DNA of 40,529 nucleotides from Thermococcus sp. JdFR-02 (GCA_002009975.1 MTLP01000032.1:127443-167971), one strand, 5' to 3'. Positions 18,296 to 26,532 are shown, counted from the stretch's first letter. A program made the numbers and translations. Notes: generated by a model from the sequence alone, not told the origin.

Positions 18296-19198
18296 ATGAG
18301 AAAGAGATTCTATGTGAGTGTGTTAATTTTGATAATTCTTGCATTAGCTTTTGTTATAGGGAATTATTTTGGAGGTGTTAAGGAGAGCCCTTATGAAAGC
18401 TATTCTGATCAAATTTATACTCCAGCAGCAAAGAAGGGCTTGAGTTTTGAAATTCTTCCTCAAAAACAAGTTCAATACACACCAACAGCTACGCTTGCAA
18501 CTCCCGAATACAAGCAAGTTACAAGTGAAGTATTGGTTCAAAGGCTTAAGAAGGATTACTACATAACAATCCAAGACGATGATCCAATAAGCGTTGCAGA
18601 AGCGATAAAGGAAAAGGTTTCTTCCTTAAACGGATATGTAATAACAGAAGAACTCAGCAAAAGTAAAAGCTTAACAGTCTATTACCTTGAATTTAGAATA
18701 CCAAATGATGCCGCAAGCGAAGAAGAAATGGGAACTTTGTTAAAAAGTTTCAACGTTAGAGAGCTTAGACTTGAAAGTGAAGACGTTACAAGCAGATATA
18801 ATCAAATTATTGCAGAAATTCAAAGCTTGGAAGAGGAGTTAAAGCATTTGCAGGAGTTTTACAGCAAAGCTGAAGATGTAAATGACTTAATGAACATTGA
18901 AAAAAGGATAAGCGAAGTTAACTCTCGTTTGAACTACTTGTATCTGCAAAAAGATTATTATGAAAAAGTCACCGACTACATCACGTATCATGTTAGAATT
19001 GAAAGCAGAGAAGAGCCTGTTTTTGAGGCTGAACTTAACCTCATGAAAACTATATATCAGGCAGTTTATGCATTAATACTTATAATTAGAGGGTTAATTG
19101 CATTAACCATAATATCCCTGCCATTTGTAGGGCTTTATCTCCTTGGAAAAACGATATACAAAAAATACTACAAAGCTATCCAAAAAGAAAAGGAGTGA
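18296..19198 (+). CDS. DUF4349 membrane protein with coiled coil
   Basis: The protein of about 300 residues has an N-terminal membrane anchor (RKRFYVSVLILIILALAFVI), an extracytoplasmic domain, a coiled coil (about 165-225, DVTSRYNQIIAEIQSLEEEL), and a C-terminal membrane helix (about 255-285) with a basic cytoplasmic tail. The DVTSRYxQI...IEKRISEVNSRL pattern is that of DUF4349, a family of membrane-anchored proteins of unknown function. I favour ATG 18296 (preceded by GGGGAT); ATG 18284 is possible as a leaderless start because TTCTTAAATCC is 25 nt upstream of it. The stop codon is just before the JAMM gene, with which it forms an operon. Confidence 0.78.
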   Translation: MRKRFYVSVLILIILALAFVIGNYFGGVKESPYESYSDQIYTPAAKKGLSFEILPQKQVQYTPTATLATPEYKQVTSEVLVQRLKKDYYITIQDDDPISVAEAIKEKVSSLNGYVITEELSKSKSLTVYYLEFRIPNDAASEEEMGTLLKSFNVRELRLESEDVTSRYNQIIAEIQSLEEELKHLQEFYSKAEDVNDLMNIEKRISEVNSRLNYLYLQKDYYEKVTDYITYHVRIESREEPVFEAELNLMKTIYQAVYALILIIRGLIALTIISLPFVGLYLLGKTIYKKYYKAIQKEKE

Positions 19199-19203
19199 AT
19201 TTA

Positions 19204-19605
19204 ATGAGAGTTGAACTTAAATTCTATCATTTGGAGGAGATACTTAAAAAAGCCAAGGAAAGTAAAATTGAGATCTGCGGATTTCTTCTCGGGCAAAAGA
19301 AAGGAGAAAGTGTCATAATAGAGGAAATAGCTTTTGCTGAGAACAAACTCAACTCACCAGTTGAATTTGAAATTGATCCATTAGAAATCGTGAAAATTCT
19401 CGATTACGCAGATAAAAAAGGTCTTGAACCTGTTGGCTTGTTCCATTCTCATTTATGTAAACCAATACCTTCTGGAAAAGACATTAAAGGCATGAAAAAC
19501 TGGAGAAACATTTGGTTAATAGTTGACAATAGGGGAAATTATGGAGCTTTTGTTTTAAATAAAAACAATAAAATAAAAGAAGTTGAAATTTTAATAAAGA
19601 AGTGA
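19204..19605 (+). CDS. JAMM/MPN+ metalloprotease-like protein
   Basis: This 133-residue protein has the JAMM zinc-site arrangement: Glu23 in EICGFLLG, then FHSHLCKPIPSGKD with His81, His83, Ser90 and Asp93. Archaeal members remove ubiquitin-like SAMP proteins from their targets. The spacing between His83 and Ser90 is six residues, one fewer than the usual seven, and a Cys replaces the usual Pro after HSH+1; activity is likely but not certain. ATG 19204 is chosen because GGAGTGA (about 19191-19197), spanning the end of the DUF4349 gene, serves as its ribosome binding site. Confidence 0.82.
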   Translation: MRVELKFYHLEEILKKAKESKIEICGFLLGQKKGESVIIEEIAFAENKLNSPVEFEIDPLEIVKILDYADKKGLEPVGLFHSHLCKPIPSGKDIKGMKNWRNIWLIVDNRGNYGAFVLNKNNKIKEVEILIKK

Positions 19606-19650
19606 AAAACTTTTAAGATATAAAAGACAAACTATGTTCCTGGTGAAATT

Positions 19651-20145
19651 ATGGATCCAAAAGCGAAGGATGCGATGATGATGCTAAAAAATTCATCGCC
19701 AGAAGTCATAATAAGCTGTGTAATAATAAATGAAACAAAGGAAATGGAACTGTATAAAATGCTTTCTCATATTGCGCCTGAAGTAGACGGAGCAATCTTT
19801 TTTTCTGGACTCTCAAAAGAAGTTAAAAGAGTAAAGGAATTCTTAGAGAAAGTTTACGGCAATCTTTTTCCAGAAATTGATATTGTGGAAGATGTTCCAA
19901 CTCCGGTCAATCTCATAAATCCCGAGGAGTATTTGGAGGTTGAGAGTTATGAGAGTCTTCTCCATGCTCTTCTGGATGTTGAAGAAGAGGTGGTAAGATT
20001 TTATAGGGAACTTTCAGGAAGTTGTAGTGATAACGATTTAAAGAAGCTTTTGGAGTTCTTATCTCAAATAAAAGAGCGTCATAGAGACCTAATAAGAGCA
20101 GAATATGAGCTATATAAAAAATTAAAAGGAGCTAATCGATCTTAA
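19651..20145 (+). CDS. Ferritin-like/rubrerythrin-like helical protein
   Basis: This 164-residue protein looks like a four-helix bundle of the ferritin-like superfamily: helix 1 about 15-43 (NETKEMELYKML), helix 2 about 53-70, a linker, helix 3 about 100-120 (LLHALLDVEEEVVRFYREL), and helix 4 about 128-158 (IKERHRDLIRAEYEL). Glu and His residues typical of di-iron sites are present in helices 1, 3 and 4, but helix 2 lacks the usual ExxH, so iron binding may be partial. GGTGA about 5 nt before the ATG sets the start. The 3' end overlaps the convergent mobB gene by 14 nt. Family level is an inference from helix pattern. Confidence 0.6.
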   Translation: MDPKAKDAMMMLKNSSPEVIISCVIINETKEMELYKMLSHIAPEVDGAIFFSGLSKEVKRVKEFLEKVYGNLFPEIDIVEDVPTPVNLINPEEYLEVESYESLLHALLDVEEEVVRFYRELSGSCSDNDLKKLLEFLSQIKERHRDLIRAEYELYKKLKGANRS

Positions 20146-20860
20146 TCTCAATCCTACCTTCTCTGTAACCTTTCATCGAAGAAAGCAACCCCCTTATGGT
20201 TTTTTCAACCATTTCCTGAACCCAATCTTTCATGGGTAAAACTTTGCCATCAATTTTGACTGTCACCTTAGGCTTTGAACTCAAAACAACACAATCTTTG
20301 AGGGTCTTTTCTCCTTTAACAATTAGTTTAGCCATGTTATAACAATCAAAGCCGCACATATGGCAATCAATATTTGGAAGAATAAACCCCCTTTTCTCAA
20401 TTAAATCTGCAAGTGCTTCTGGTTTTGTTAGAGCGTTTATTATTGGCAAACCTCTAACTTCACCTTCCATTTCATTAGCGAAGACTCCACTGACGGCTAT
20501 TGCCAATTCATCATATAATTCTTCAATGTCCTGCTTGTTTCTTGCACAAATTATTTTTGGAACATGTTTAATGGATTTAAATCCCTCTAAGAGCAAGAAA
20601 TCAACATCAGGCATCATAGAAAGGAAACCATTCAGGTCTCTGTTTTTAAAAAGTAATGCCTCTGTATCATTGGCTTTAACTAAAACGTAGTCAGCTATCT
20701 GGTTAAAGCGCCAAGTATCTGATCCTTCCCTATCAAAATTGGCATGCATACTTTTTGCTATCCCAACTCTATAACCTCGCTCCGTCAAAACCTTTGCAAC
20801 TTTTTCAATAACAACAGTTTTTCCACTTTTTTTGAATCCCACAAAAGCAACAGCCTTCAT
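20132..20860 (-). CDS. mobB: MobB-like molybdopterin-guanine dinucleotide protein with C-terminal Cys cluster
   Basis: This 242-residue protein begins with a MobB-type P-loop GFKKSGKT (about 8-15), followed by YRVGIAKSMHANFDREGSDTWRF and the conserved LLLEGFKS. MobB assists nucleotide attachment to molybdopterin or tungstopterin, the cofactor of Thermococcales aldehyde oxidoreductases. After about residue 160 comes an added segment with CHMCGFDC and a further Cys (LKDCVVL), which looks like an iron-sulfur or zinc binding module seen on some archaeal MobB proteins. It lies 9 nt downstream of the Sm-like gene and is probably co-transcribed with it. Confidence 0.85.
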   Translation of the reverse strand: MKAVAFVGFKKSGKTVVIEKVAKVLTERGYRVGIAKSMHANFDREGSDTWRFNQIADYVLVKANDTEALLFKNRDLNGFLSMMPDVDFLLLEGFKSIKHVPKIICARNKQDIEELYDELAIAVSGVFANEMEGEVRGLPIINALTKPEALADLIEKRGFILPNIDCHMCGFDCYNMAKLIVKGEKTLKDCVVLSSKPKVTVKIDGKVLPMKDWVQEMVEKTIRGLLSSMKGYREGRIEIKID

Positions 20861-20869
20861 TTAATCACC

Positions 20870-21094
20870 TCACTCTAACAGCATTAACCAGTTCATATCA
20901 TCAATTTTGACAATTAGGGCTTTCCCTTTATTACCCGCTATGTCAATGACATCTTCCAAAACCAGTATTTCCTCGTCAAATTCTTTTAAAATTCCTGTGA
21001 AAATATGATCACTATTAACTGAAACAGCAACCTTTTTTCCCACCCACCCCTTTAAAGTCTCATCAAGTAGAAAGGTCTTCACTTCTTCAACCAT
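20870..21094 (-). CDS. Small Sm-like (LSM-fold) protein
   Basis: This 74-residue protein has the five-strand Sm-like pattern: a short N-terminal helix (VEEVKTFLLDETL), then WVGKKVAVSVNSDHIFTGILKEFDEEILVLEDV and a second Sm motif-like KALIVKIDDMNWLML. Sm-like folds bind RNA or small ligands; this one is divergent from the canonical archaeal Lsm with its IRG motif, so RNA binding is uncertain. ATG 21094 is preferred over GTG 21103 because GGTGG is about 7 nt upstream. It precedes mobB in the same operon and is divergent from a box C/D sRNA gene. Confidence 0.7.
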   Translation of the reverse strand: MVEEVKTFLLDETLKGWVGKKVAVSVNSDHIFTGILKEFDEEILVLEDVIDIAGNKGKALIVKIDDMNWLMLLE

Positions 21095-21124
21095 TCTCAC
21101 CACCTTGCTAAGATTAGCATAAAA

Positions 21125-21134
21125 GGATTTAAAG
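21125..21134 (+). promoter_or_regulatory. Putative TATA box of the box C/D sRNA
   Basis: GGATTTAAAG is centred about 25 nt upstream of 21155, which is two bases before the C box. This is the spacing expected for archaeal transcription of the sRNA as an independent unit. Confidence 0.6.
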
Positions 21135-21154
21135 TTGTTTGTTTGAATAAAATT

Positions 21155-21208
21155 TAGTGATGAACCTTTGACATGCTGAGTAGTGATGAATACGGGAGTG
21201 TCTGATCA
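21155..21208 (+). ncRNA. Box C/D guide sRNA candidate
   Basis: All four boxes match the archaeal consensus: C box GTGATGA (21157-21163), D' box CTGA (21176-21179), C' box GTGATGA (21183-21189) and D box CTGA (21202-21205). Both guides are exactly 12 nt (21164-21175 and 21190-21201), and the D'-C' spacer is 3 nt, as in Pyrococcus and Thermococcus sRNAs. The D+5 and D'+5 rules predict 2'-O-methylation of a U within target ACACUCCCGUAU (D guide) and of a U within CAUGUCAAAGGU (D' guide). A TATA box lies at the right distance. The RNA ends against the stop codon of the convergent mptE gene. I could not check the targets against rRNA. Confidence 0.88.
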
Positions 21209-21901
21209 AATTTTAATAATCTTTGCTTTTCCATTTTTTTCAAGCCAATCTAAGAGTTTTTGGGCAAATTCAAACTTTTTCCTCTTAGTTTCCCATATTG
21301 GAACATGATTTGAGAAATTGGGCTTACTCCACTTCCCAACTATTTCACCAAAATCAAAACCTATTAGATAAATTTCTTTAGCACCCAAGGCTTCAGCTAA
21401 GAAAGCGGCTCTATCCCCATCTGTAAAACCGCCAAAGTTGTAAATTATGTCTAAAGGCTCAGTTTGGCAAGTTCCAAGAACATTTTTGAGCCTTGGAACA
21501 AGAGCTCTAAGCTTTTCAATATTATCACCATGAGCATGAACCACAACAAACGCTCCTAACTCATTTGCTTCCTTTATATCTTCAAAACGCCCATCTAAAT
21601 CGGTGACAATTATGTGGGGAGTTAAGCCATATTCAAGAAGAGCAGAGGTTGCACCATCAGCAGCAATAAAAGTTCCTTCTTCAAAGTTATAACACTTTAA
21701 TGCATCTTCTAAGCTTGGAGCGGCACCAAAAATATAAACATTCCCTTTAATGACACGCTTAAGAGTTTCAGCATCTATATAATTCTGATTTTCGATTAGA
21801 AGCTCTCTCAATATGAAAGATGCTTCTCTATCCTCCTTTGAGTTAAATCCCATAACCCTTACAATCTCGTCGTAAAATGGTTTCCATTCTTTCCATCTCA
21901 T
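21206..21901 (-). CDS. mptE: 6-hydroxymethyl-7,8-dihydropterin pyrophosphokinase, archaeal MptE type
   Basis: This 231-residue enzyme is of the archaeal COG1634/DUF115 group that diphosphorylates 6-hydroxymethyl-dihydropterin in pterin cofactor synthesis. Motifs are IFGAAPSLEDAL (nucleotide-binding Gly-rich loop), FIAADGATSALL, IIVTDLDGRFEDI, FVVVHAHGDN, FGGFTDGDRAAF and IYLIGFDFG. I start at ATG 21901 (MRWKEWKP), the usual family N-terminus; the longer in-frame reading that begins at 22150 runs across the divergent promoter region and into the neighbouring gene. No ribosome binding site precedes the ATG, but a TATA box lies 25 nt upstream, so the mRNA is probably leaderless. Confidence 0.88.
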   Translation of the reverse strand: MRWKEWKPFYDEIVRVMGFNSKEDREASFILRELLIENQNYIDAETLKRVIKGNVYIFGAAPSLEDALKCYNFEEGTFIAADGATSALLEYGLTPHIIVTDLDGRFEDIKEANELGAFVVVHAHGDNIEKLRALVPRLKNVLGTCQTEPLDIIYNFGGFTDGDRAAFLAEALGAKEIYLIGFDFGEIVGKWSKPNFSNHVPIWETKRKKFEFAQKLLDWLEKNGKAKIIKI

Positions 21902-21918
21902 GTTCTTAAATTTAGCAT

Positions 21919-21931
21919 TACTTTTTAAATT
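21919..21931 (-). promoter_or_regulatory. TATA box of mptE, leaderless transcript
   Basis: Minus-strand AAATTTAAAAAGT is centred about 25 nt upstream of ATG 21901. That spacing puts the first transcribed base at or next to the start codon, and explains the lack of a ribosome binding site. Confidence 0.55.
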
Positions 21932-22006
21932 TGCTTTGTTTATTTGGTACCATCTTGAATCCATTAAATGCTCAAATTTGTTACTTTTAACATAATTATG
22001 TTGAAA

Positions 22007-22017
22007 AAATTTAAATC
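22007..22017 (+). promoter_or_regulatory. Putative TATA box of the peptide ABC operon
   Basis: AAATTTAAATC is centred about 41 nt before ATG 22053, giving transcription start near 22036 and a short leader with ribosome binding site GGTGA (22041-22045). Confidence 0.5.
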
Positions 22018-22052
22018 CATCAATGCTCTTTACTACTCTTTGGTGAACTAAT

Positions 22053-23624
22053 ATGAAGAAGCCAGTACTTTCTTTGTTCTTAGTTAGCTTGTTTGTACTT
22101 GCAGTTGTTGCCAGTGGGTGTATTGGTGGAAAAGAAACAACACCTACCACAACTACAGGATATGCCGAACAAATAGTGATTGGTGTTACTGATAAAGTTA
22201 CAGATTTAGATCCAGCAAATGCATATGATTTCTATACGTGGGAAGTTTTGAACAACGTTATGGAGGGTTTAGTAAAATATAAGCCCGGAACCTTAGAGAT
22301 TGAACCTGCTTTAGCTGAAAAATGGGAGGTAAGTGAAGACTCCAAAGTTTGGACGTTCTATCTAAGAAAAGATGCTAAATTTGCAGATGGAACACCTCTA
22401 AAGGCTCAAGATGTTGTTAGAAGCATTGAAAGAGTTATGAAAATTAACGGAGACCCAGCATGGTTAGTTACAGACTTTGTTGAAAAAGTGGAAGCAAAAG
22501 ATGATTATACCGTTGTGTTCTACTTGAAAGACTCCATATCCTACTTCTTAGCCTTGTTAACAACTCCCCCCTACTTCCCTGTACATCCAAATTATAAACC
22601 AGACGCTATTGATTCAGATCAAACAGCTGGAGGAGCTGGACCATATAAGATCGCAAAGTGGGTCAGAGATGAAGAGTTAGTTTTAGAGGTTAATCCAAAC
22701 TATTACGGTGAGAAGCCAAAGACTCAAAAGATTATTATCAAATTCTATAGAGATGCCTCAACTATGAGATTAGCCCTTCAAAATGGAGAAATAGACATAG
22801 CTTGGAGAACTTTAAGACCAACTGACATTGAGAGCATAAAGAAAGAAGGGAAGTTCAGTGTTATTGAAGTTCCTGGAGGTTTCATAAGATATCTATGTTT
22901 AAACACTCAAAAAGACCCAACTAAAGATGTAAAAGTCAGACAAGCCCTAGCAGCAGCAATTGATAGGCAAGATATTTCAAACAAAGTGTTTAAAGGAACT
23001 GTTGAGCCATTGTACAGCTTGATTCCAAACGGAATGTGGTCACACATCGATGTATTCAAAGAGAAATATGGTGATGCAAACGTTGACTTAGCAAAGAAAC
23101 TCCTAAAGGAAGCTGGCTATGATGAGAACAATCCACTTCAAATAGAACTTTGGTACACTCCAACTCACTATGGTGACACAGAGGCAGATTTAGCCCAAGT
23201 GTTAAAGGAACAATGGGAGAACACTGGAGTGATTAAAGTTGAGATAAAGAGTGCTGAATGGGGAACCTACGTTGACTACGCGAGAAAAGGTCAAATGATG
23301 GTGTATCTTTTAGGTTGGTATCCAGACTACTTAGACCCCGATGACTATACAACACCCTTCCTAAAGAGTGGCGCCAATAAGTGGACTGGGACTGGATACA
23401 GCAACCCAACTATGGATGAAATACTAACAAAAGCTCAAACAATTGTTGATCAAAAAGAGAGAGCTAAGTTCTATGAACAAGCTCAAAAAATCTTAGCTGA
23501 AGATGTTCCATTTATCCCATTAATACAAGGAAAACTCTACGTTGTCACAAGTCCAAAGGTTAAGGGAGTTGTCATTGGCCCAGACATGATCTTTAAGTAC
23601 TACACCCTCTATAAAGAGGCTTGA
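22053..23624 (+). CDS. Peptide ABC transporter substrate-binding lipoprotein (family 5)
   Basis: This 523-residue protein has a lipoprotein signal (VVASGC, Cys23) and a Thr-rich linker, followed by a family 5 extracellular binding domain of the DppA/OppA type. Recognisable parts are LDPANAYDFYTWEVLNNVMEGLV, the family hallmark WTFYLRKDAKFADGTPLKAQDVV and the late GWYPDYLDPDDYTTPF. It binds oligopeptides, or possibly oligosaccharides, at the cell surface; some archaeal family 5 proteins bind sugars, so peptide is likely but not certain. It is the first gene of a five-gene operon and is separated from the permeases by a T-rich tract. Confidence 0.92.
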   Translation: MKKPVLSLFLVSLFVLAVVASGCIGGKETTPTTTTGYAEQIVIGVTDKVTDLDPANAYDFYTWEVLNNVMEGLVKYKPGTLEIEPALAEKWEVSEDSKVWTFYLRKDAKFADGTPLKAQDVVRSIERVMKINGDPAWLVTDFVEKVEAKDDYTVVFYLKDSISYFLALLTTPPYFPVHPNYKPDAIDSDQTAGGAGPYKIAKWVRDEELVLEVNPNYYGEKPKTQKIIIKFYRDASTMRLALQNGEIDIAWRTLRPTDIESIKKEGKFSVIEVPGGFIRYLCLNTQKDPTKDVKVRQALAAAIDRQDISNKVFKGTVEPLYSLIPNGMWSHIDVFKEKYGDANVDLAKKLLKEAGYDENNPLQIELWYTPTHYGDTEADLAQVLKEQWENTGVIKVEIKSAEWGTYVDYARKGQMMVYLLGWYPDYLDPDDYTTPFLKSGANKWTGTGYSNPTMDEILTKAQTIVDQKERAKFYEQAQKILAEDVPFIPLIQGKLYVVTSPKVKGVVIGPDMIFKYYTLYKEA

Positions 23625-23626
23625 GC

Positions 23627-23651
23627 TTTTCTTTTCTTTATCTTTCTTCTT
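23627..23651 (+). terminator. T-rich tract between binding-protein and permease genes
   Basis: A pyrimidine tract of mostly T follows the binding-protein stop codon. Partial termination here would give more binding protein than permease, a common need in ABC operons. No new TATA box is obvious before the permease gene, so read-through is expected. Confidence 0.4.
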
Positions 23652-23674
23652 ATCAAAACCTACGGGTGGTTTAA

Positions 23675-24694
23675 ATGGCGAGGGGAGTTGGAAGTTACAT
23701 AATAATAAGAGGTTTAATGATCATTCCCACGATTTTGATCCTCTATACAATTGTATTCATCTTTTTAAGAATTTTACCTGGTGATCCTATTTTAGCTGTT
23801 GTTGGAACTAAAAATATTCCTCCCGAGCAGTTAGCCCACTTAAGAGCTATGGCTGGTCTTGATAAGCCATTATATGTACAATATTTTGATTACCTCTTTA
23901 GGATGATTAGAGGTGATTTTGGAGTTACATTAGCTTTCCCACAAGGAAAGCCCGTTTGGGAATACTTAAAGCTCAGATTTCCCGCAACCTTGGAATTAAC
24001 TATCTTCTCGTTCACAGTTAGTGTGTTGTTGGGTTTAATAACCGGTGTAATTGCTGCTAAAAATAAGGGAACAAAGATTGACACATCTATGCGGATTTAC
24101 AGCATAGTTGCGTATACCCTTTTTATTCCATGGTTTGGTATGATGCTTCAATATTTATTTGGAGTTCACTTCCATCTCTTGCCAACTTCTGGAAGAATTG
24201 ACCCTGGAATAGATTTGCAAAGAATAACTGGTCTCTATGTTTTGGATAGCATTTTAACAGGCAACTGGGAAGCATTTACAAGTGCAATAAGACACTTAGT
24301 TTTGCCAAGCATAACCTTAGGAATGGTTTTGAGTGGAGCATATACAAGGTTGGTCAGGAACAACATGGTAGATGTTTTGAGCCAAGATTTCATACGCTCC
24401 TACCATGCGAGAGGTGTTAAGCACTGGAAAGTGACCCTCTATGCTCTAAAAAATGCGTTTATTCCAGTGATAACTTTAATGGGGCTTCAATTCGCAATCC
24501 TCTTAGGTGGTGCAGTTTTAACAGAAACTACATTTAGTTGGCCCGGAATGGGGACATTCATAGTGGATAGAATTGATTATAGAGATTACAATGCTATTCA
24601 GGGTGCAGTTGTTTTCTTTGCATTCTTCGTGGGCTTGATAAGCTTAGTGGTTGACGTGATTTATGCTCTCCTTGATCCAAGGGTGAAGTATTGA
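23675..24694 (+). CDS. Peptide ABC transporter permease, DppB/OppB type
   Basis: This 339-residue membrane protein has an N-terminal helix (about 7-30), the conserved PGDPI and a permease domain with about five further helices. Its EAA-type loop for ATPase contact is in SYHARGVKHWKVTLYALKNAFIPVITLMG (abbreviated as ARG...KNA), followed by the LGGAVLTETTFSWPGMG hallmark of DppB. The ribosome binding site GGGTGG is 5 nt before ATG 23675. It pairs with the DppC-type permease encoded 10 nt downstream. Confidence 0.93.
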   Translation: MARGVGSYIIIRGLMIIPTILILYTIVFIFLRILPGDPILAVVGTKNIPPEQLAHLRAMAGLDKPLYVQYFDYLFRMIRGDFGVTLAFPQGKPVWEYLKLRFPATLELTIFSFTVSVLLGLITGVIAAKNKGTKIDTSMRIYSIVAYTLFIPWFGMMLQYLFGVHFHLLPTSGRIDPGIDLQRITGLYVLDSILTGNWEAFTSAIRHLVLPSITLGMVLSGAYTRLVRNNMVDVLSQDFIRSYHARGVKHWKVTLYALKNAFIPVITLMGLQFAILLGGAVLTETTFSWPGMGTFIVDRIDYRDYNAIQGAVVFFAFFVGLISLVVDVIYALLDPRVKY

Positions 24695-24704
24695 GGTGAT
24701 TTAA

Positions 24705-25553
24705 ATGGAGATCATAACTAAAATTGTGCATCCAATTTTTGAGAAAAAGCCTGGAAGAGGGCTTTTAATTTTTGGTTTAGCAATTGTGATCATAGTGATT
24801 TTAATGGCAATTTTTGCTCCACTTATAGCTCCATATGATCCAACTAAAACAAGCGATGATTCTTTTCAACCCCCAAGTGCTGAGCATTTAATGGGGACAA
24901 ACAGGTTAGGACAAGACGTTTTCTCAAGGATCGTTTGGGGTTCAAGAATAGTTCTTTATGTTGTTTTTATCGCAACCCTGCTTTCAATGAGCATAGGAAT
25001 TCCCCTTGGACTAATATCTGGTTATCATGGCGGAAAAATCGATAGAGCTTTAAGTATCATAATGGACAGCATCTATGCATTCCCTGCATTAATTTTAGCT
25101 ATAGTTATTGCTGTAGTCCTTGGTCCAAGCCCTATAAACACGGCAATAGCAATCTCATTTGTTTACGTTCCAACTTACTTTAGAATGGTTAGGGGACAGA
25201 CCTTAAGTTTAAAGGAACAACTATTTGTTGAAGCAGCAAGAGCAATTGGTGCAAGGGACAAGGAAATAATGGTGAAATATATATTGCCAAACTTAGCTCC
25301 AACCGTTTTGGTTGTGTTTACATTAAGTGTTGCAGATGCTATTTTAACAGAAGCTGGATTAAGCTTTCTAGGTTTATCCGTAACTCCTCCAACGCCAGAC
25401 TGGGGATACGATCTTAGGGTAGGACAACCATTCCTTTTGGATGGCTATTGGTGGTTAGTATTTTTCCCTGGAGCTATGATCATGCTTTTAGCAATGGCGT
25501 TCGCTTTGATAGGGGAGGCTTTAAGCGAAAGGATTTCCTTAGCAACGAGGTGA
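24705..25553 (+). CDS. Peptide ABC transporter permease, DppC/OppC type
   Basis: This 282-residue membrane protein opens with a cytoplasmic stretch and a first helix (about 20-41), then APYDPTKTSDDSFQPPSAEHLMGTNRLGQDVFSRIVWG, the DppC signature (positions about 42-78). The EAA loop is EAARAIGARDKEIMVKYILPNLAPT and the end of the domain is LTEAGLSFLGLS. GAGGTGATT precedes ATG 24705 at normal spacing. It forms the second half of the transmembrane channel. Confidence 0.93.
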   Translation: MEIITKIVHPIFEKKPGRGLLIFGLAIVIIVILMAIFAPLIAPYDPTKTSDDSFQPPSAEHLMGTNRLGQDVFSRIVWGSRIVLYVVFIATLLSMSIGIPLGLISGYHGGKIDRALSIIMDSIYAFPALILAIVIAVVLGPSPINTAIAISFVYVPTYFRMVRGQTLSLKEQLFVEAARAIGARDKEIMVKYILPNLAPTVLVVFTLSVADAILTEAGLSFLGLSVTPPTPDWGYDLRVGQPFLLDGYWWLVFFPGAMIMLLAMAFALIGEALSERISLATR

Positions 25554-25558
25554 GCAAA

Positions 25559-26530
25559 ATGAAAACAATAATTGATGTTAAAAATCTCAGCATTTATTAT
25601 TATACCTTAGCTGGAATTGTTAGGGCGGTTGAAAATGTATCCTTTAGTATAGGAGAAAAGGAATGGGTTAGCTTTGTTGGAGAGAGCGGTAGTGGAAAAT
25701 CAACAGTAGCCTATGCAATTCTTAACTTAGTACCCTCTCCAGGAAAAATTGTTAATGGAAAAGTTGTCTTTAATGGGAAAAACCTATTAGAGCTTGATGA
25801 AGAAGAAATGCGGCAGATTAGGGGAAAAGAGATAAGCATGGTGTTCCAAGATCCAATGACAAGCCTAGATCCTTTAAGAAAAGTTGGAGACCAGATAGCA
25901 GAGGTTTTAATAGAACATGGAGCTGAGAAGGAAGAAGCATTTGAAAGGGCAAAGGAGCTTTTGAGGATGGTTAACCTCCCAGAAGATAGAATAAACTACT
26001 ATCCTCACCAACTCAGTGGAGGTCAAAGGCAAAGGGTTGCAATTGCGATGGCTATGGCTTTCCATCCAAAGCTCCTTATAGCAGACGAACCAACAACGGC
26101 TTTAGATGTTATAGTTCAAGACTCTATAATGGACTTAATTGCAACATTAAAGTCCAAAGGGACAAGTATTTTCTTTGTTACCCACGATATCTCCTTAGCT
26201 GCTGAGAGGAGCGATAAAATAGCCGTAATGTATGCAGGGAAATTGGTTGAATTTGGAAAGGTTGAACAAATACTTGATAATCCTTTGCATCCTTACACAA
26301 AAGCTTTGCTTGAAAGTGTTCCAGATGTGTGGAGCGAAAGGAAAGTTAGTGCTATCCCTGGCTATCCACCAGATTTAAGGAATCCACCAAAAGGATGTCG
26401 TTTCCATCCGAGATGTACAATCTTCAAGATAAAGAAAGAGCTTCACGGAATATGCAACGAGTTAGAGACAGAACTAATTGAAGTAGAAAAAGATCACTTT
26501 GTTGCCTGCCACCTTTATAGGAGGAGATGA
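25559..26530 (+). CDS. Peptide ABC transporter ATP-binding protein, DppD/OppD type
   Basis: This 323-residue ATPase has Walker A GESGSGKST, Q-loop VFQDPMTSLDP, signature LSGGQRQR, Walker B LLIADEPTTALD and H-loop VTHDISLA. Its C-terminal oligopeptide-transporter extension contains the typical NPPKGCRFHPRC with a further Cys (GICN). ATG 25559 follows GAGGTGAG; an in-frame ATG at 25448 inside the DppC gene is not used. It overlaps the start of the next ATPase region and works with it as a heterodimer. Confidence 0.93.
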   Translation: MKTIIDVKNLSIYYYTLAGIVRAVENVSFSIGEKEWVSFVGESGSGKSTVAYAILNLVPSPGKIVNGKVVFNGKNLLELDEEEMRQIRGKEISMVFQDPMTSLDPLRKVGDQIAEVLIEHGAEKEEAFERAKELLRMVNLPEDRINYYPHQLSGGQRQRVAIAMAMAFHPKLLIADEPTTALDVIVQDSIMDLIATLKSKGTSIFFVTHDISLAAERSDKIAVMYAGKLVEFGKVEQILDNPLHPYTKALLESVPDVWSERKVSAIPGYPPDLRNPPKGCRFHPRCTIFKIKKELHGICNELETELIEVEKDHFVACHLYRRR

Positions 26531-26532
26531 AA

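Noticed and set aside
21902-22150. Long version of the mptE reading frame beginning at 22150
   Set aside because: It would run antisense through the start of the peptide-binding gene and across two divergent promoters; family members start at MRW/MKW.
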